64,000 nucleotides of DNA. Origin: Clostridiales bacterium Firm_14 (GTDB lineage Bacteria; Bacillota; Clostridia; Saccharofermentanales; Saccharofermentanaceae). The notes under the pieces were generated by a model. The model was not told the origin of the DNA. It searched no databases and worked only from the letters and a program-made list of their open reading frames with translations. Of this stretch, positions 62,012 through 64,000 are shown one piece after another. Both the position numbers and the translations under genes were made by a program. The stretch is taken from contig LVAT01000009.1 of NCBI GenBank assembly GCA_001604135.1, positions 96,412-160,411 of the forward strand, in the 5' to 3' direction. How positions within the stretch are numbered: position 1 is the first letter of the stretch; each line of letters opens with the position of its first letter.

Positions 62012-64000
62012 CTAATTAATCCATTTGTCTACATATTGATACCCATCAAAATATCCATCAATAACCTTAAAAAAAGCAGTAAATGCTTTCCTCCCGAAAT
62101 TAGATTTCCTAATAATTGGGGACACAACCGTTAAACAATCATCAATCTGTAATCCCAATTCTTCAAGCGAATTTGTTAATCCTTGAAATAACCCATATTG
62201 AATATTAAAACCTGTTTTACTAAGCCACATGTCAACATCGTCTCTCAACTCGCTTATGTTATGCCTTGTAATATTCAGTTTCATTCGCGCTCCTGCTGTA
62301 AGATTACAATGTATCAAGCAGTAGCCTATCGGGAACAATGTGCTTATATCGCTCGGAACTAAAATGCCGTCTTGATAAAAACCGTTTTCTTGGTTAACAC
62401 TAAAACTTCGAAGCTGTTCAGGAATATATTCCACAGCAATATTTCTTTTCAGATTTGTATAAACCTTCCGCTCTTTGCTCCCTCGAGCATAATGCTTTTG
62501 GGGAGAGATAATACAATTATTTACAAAGAAAATATCTTCGTATTCAGGCTCAATCGTCATTTCAGGAGTATAGTACCCCCCATTCTGATGAAGTTCTTGC
62601 GGATTATACTTAATATATTCAATGGCTTCATCAATAATATCTTCATTCCAACTTGAAATGGGTATTGAAATATTGATTCGCCTATATTCCAACTGATCAA
62701 AAAATTTACAAATCCCTGTTAATCTAGCTATACGATTACATACTTTTCCTTTATGTAATAAAAATGCATGTATAGTGTTGCATTCGATTCCCAAATCATA
62801 ATTCTGAATCTGTTGACAAATATATACTATGCCTTGCTTATTAGATAATAATTTTTTGTCAGGATTTTTTGTGCATTTCTTTGGCAGAAGGTCTGTCCCG
62901 ATTTCAACAAAATAAGAATTGCAATCACCAAAAGAAACAAAATCAGAATTAGTTATCCTTTCCATGCGGATTGTGTATTTTGATATTTCACTATTGAGTT
63001 CTGCAAGGCAATCATCCACATTTTCTTCGCACTCATCAAACAGCATTATTATTTTTTCAATTCTCGATTCTAGCTCTGCAAAACCAAATGTACCATTATG
63101 AATTACTAATTCATTCGAAAAACCTTTGATTCCATTTTTATTCAAAATGTCTCGTAAACTCAACACTTGTTCATTGTAATAATTGATGTCTATGGAATTC
63201 ATCTCGCGAAGCAAATATTTGCCGTCAACTTGAATCGATTCTCTTAATTTAATCACAAGGAGCTTTGCCTTCTCAACTAAGTCCTTCTTTTCAGTTGGGG
63301 AAGCAAGTCGATTAGCGATAACATCAGATGCGCCGTCTAAACTTTTTTCAAACCTATATGGTTCTTTTTGACATAAATCAACCAACTCCATACAATCAAT
63401 ATTAGAAAATACATAGTTTACTGAGTCCATATCATAAATGCATATTCCAACCGATGGATATTTTATTGTTGTTTTTATATACTCGCTGATTTCAGAATAA
63501 TTAAACTTATTCTTAAGCTTAAGAACTATAGTCGTTCCCTTATATGAGCAGTCGTTTTCCGTGTTTTCAATAAAAGCAATATTACTATTGGATTCAAGCG
63601 AAACAACATACATATCACGCTTATTATCGCTTGTATAGATATATATTTCATCAGCATTAACTAAGCAAGAAACAAAACCTATTCCATATTTAGCTATTCC
63701 CGGGAAAGCAAACGATCTTGTATCATTAACTATTGTTCCAGTACTACTAACTTTAAATAAATAATTCCTTATATCACTCAGATTCATTCCAATGCCATAA
63801 TCTGTTATGGTCAAGGTGTTCTTTTTTTCTGAATATAGAACTACAATATTATTAATGTCGGTGTTCCATGCTCTAGGTGACGGGTGTTCAAGTTTAACCC
63901 TTTTATTGGAATAAACACGCTTTAAAGATGCATCTATTGCATTCTGAATTAATTCACGAAGAAAATCTAAGTCATTTGTATAAACTGATTTTGAAATAAT
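62012..64000 (-). CDS. HSP90-like GHKL ATPase (5' end outside window)
   Basis: The frame stays open to the window edge, giving 662 visible codons; the start lies beyond. The N-terminal part is an HSP90/GHKL ATPase: N-box LRELIQNAIDAS (visible residues 14-25), DYGIGM (67-72), KYGIGFVS (about 104-111) and a later GTTIVLKL. The long C-terminal region has no known motif. AT-rich like the HEPN gene. Similar HSP90-like proteins occur in bacterial defence loci and as HtpG relatives; this one is not plain HtpG in its C-terminal half. Defence role inferred from context. Confidence 0.78.
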   Translation of the reverse strand: MISKSVYTNDLDFLRELIQNAIDASLKRVYSNKRVKLEHPSPRAWNTDINNIVVLYSEKKNTLTITDYGIGMNLSDIRNYLFKVSSTGTIVNDTRSFAFPGIAKYGIGFVSCLVNADEIYIYTSDNKRDMYVVSLESNSNIAFIENTENDCSYKGTTIVLKLKNKFNYSEISEYIKTTIKYPSVGICIYDMDSVNYVFSNIDCMELVDLCQKEPYRFEKSLDGASDVIANRLASPTEKKDLVEKAKLLVIKLRESIQVDGKYLLREMNSIDINYYNEQVLSLRDILNKNGIKGFSNELVIHNGTFGFAELESRIEKIIMLFDECEENVDDCLAELNSEISKYTIRMERITNSDFVSFGDCNSYFVEIGTDLLPKKCTKNPDKKLLSNKQGIVYICQQIQNYDLGIECNTIHAFLLHKGKVCNRIARLTGICKFFDQLEYRRINISIPISSWNEDIIDEAIEYIKYNPQELHQNGGYYTPEMTIEPEYEDIFFVNNCIISPQKHYARGSKERKVYTNLKRNIAVEYIPEQLRSFSVNQENGFYQDGILVPSDISTLFPIGYCLIHCNLTAGARMKLNITRHNISELRDDVDMWLSKTGFNIQYGLFQGLTNSLEELGLQIDDCLTVVSPIIRKSNFGRKAFTAFFKVIDGYFDGYQYVDKWIN

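Overview
The window looks like chromosome from a low-to-mid-GC Gram-positive anaerobe of the class Clostridia, probably a gut or rumen Lachnospiraceae or Oscillospirales relative. The clues are many short lipoproteins with Clostridia-type signal peptides, strong AGGAGG ribosome binding sites, ATGA-coupled operons, BspA-type leucine-rich-repeat surface proteins, an HD-GYP protein, a YfhO-type membrane protein, a Lys/Ala-rich DUF6465-like protein and plant-glycan hydrolases. There are no rRNA or tRNA genes, no transposases, no integrase and no CRISPR array. The genus cannot be fixed from this sequence alone.

Layout. 1-2.7 kb: 3' part of an ABC exporter operon (ATPase plus two ABC-2 permeases). 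2.8-5.7 kb: two paralogous lipoproteins on the minus strand, the longer one fused to a ChvE-like sugar-binding domain, divergent from an NSS-type sodium symporter. 7.9-12.4 kb: two paralogous CmpB-like membrane proteins, a membrane-bound HD-GYP protein and an esterase. 12.4-16.5 kb: two small membrane proteins, divergent from a tightly coupled five-gene operon of a methyltransferase, three GNATs and a CAT-like acetyltransferase. 16.5-18.8 kb: AraC regulator divergent from a GH16 lipoprotein. 19-22.5 kb: DUF4003-like protein and a two-component system. 22.8-36.6 kb: a secreted transglutaminase-like protein followed by a 34-residue peptide gene, then lipoproteins (including an HExxH putative peptidase and two PEBP-domain proteins), an AraC regulator, and a TetR-hydrolase operon with a clear promoter and operator. 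36.6-38.9 kb: membrane protein, DUF6765-like protein, membrane protein. 39-46.4 kb: two very large convergent LRR surface proteins, each followed by a tiny peptide gene. 46.7-54.6 kb: zinc-ribbon protein, Lys-rich protein, YfhO, HD hydrolase and GH127 beta-L-arabinofuranosidase. 54.6-64 kb: a probable defence island with an ApeA-like HEPN protein, an adjacent pair of dynamin-like GTPases resembling the Eleos (LeoA/LeoBC) system, a small accessory gene and an HSP90-like ATPase with a decayed duplicate.

Two signals stand out. First, three secreted proteins (22.8, 39.0 and 46.4 kb) share a C-terminal module, and each is followed within 1-22 bases by a 34-38-residue acidic peptide gene too short for standard ORF calling. 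The three peptides align without gaps on Y-x-[DE]-L-x6-F-x3-D-[IV]-I-[IV]-[CT]-S-[DE]-[DE]. I read this as an undescribed surface-protein/peptide cassette. Second, the right end combines host-like GC dynamin genes with AT-rich HEPN and HSP90-like genes and gene remnants, as expected of an anti-phage island with turnover. All assignments come from reading motifs by eye; no database search was run.
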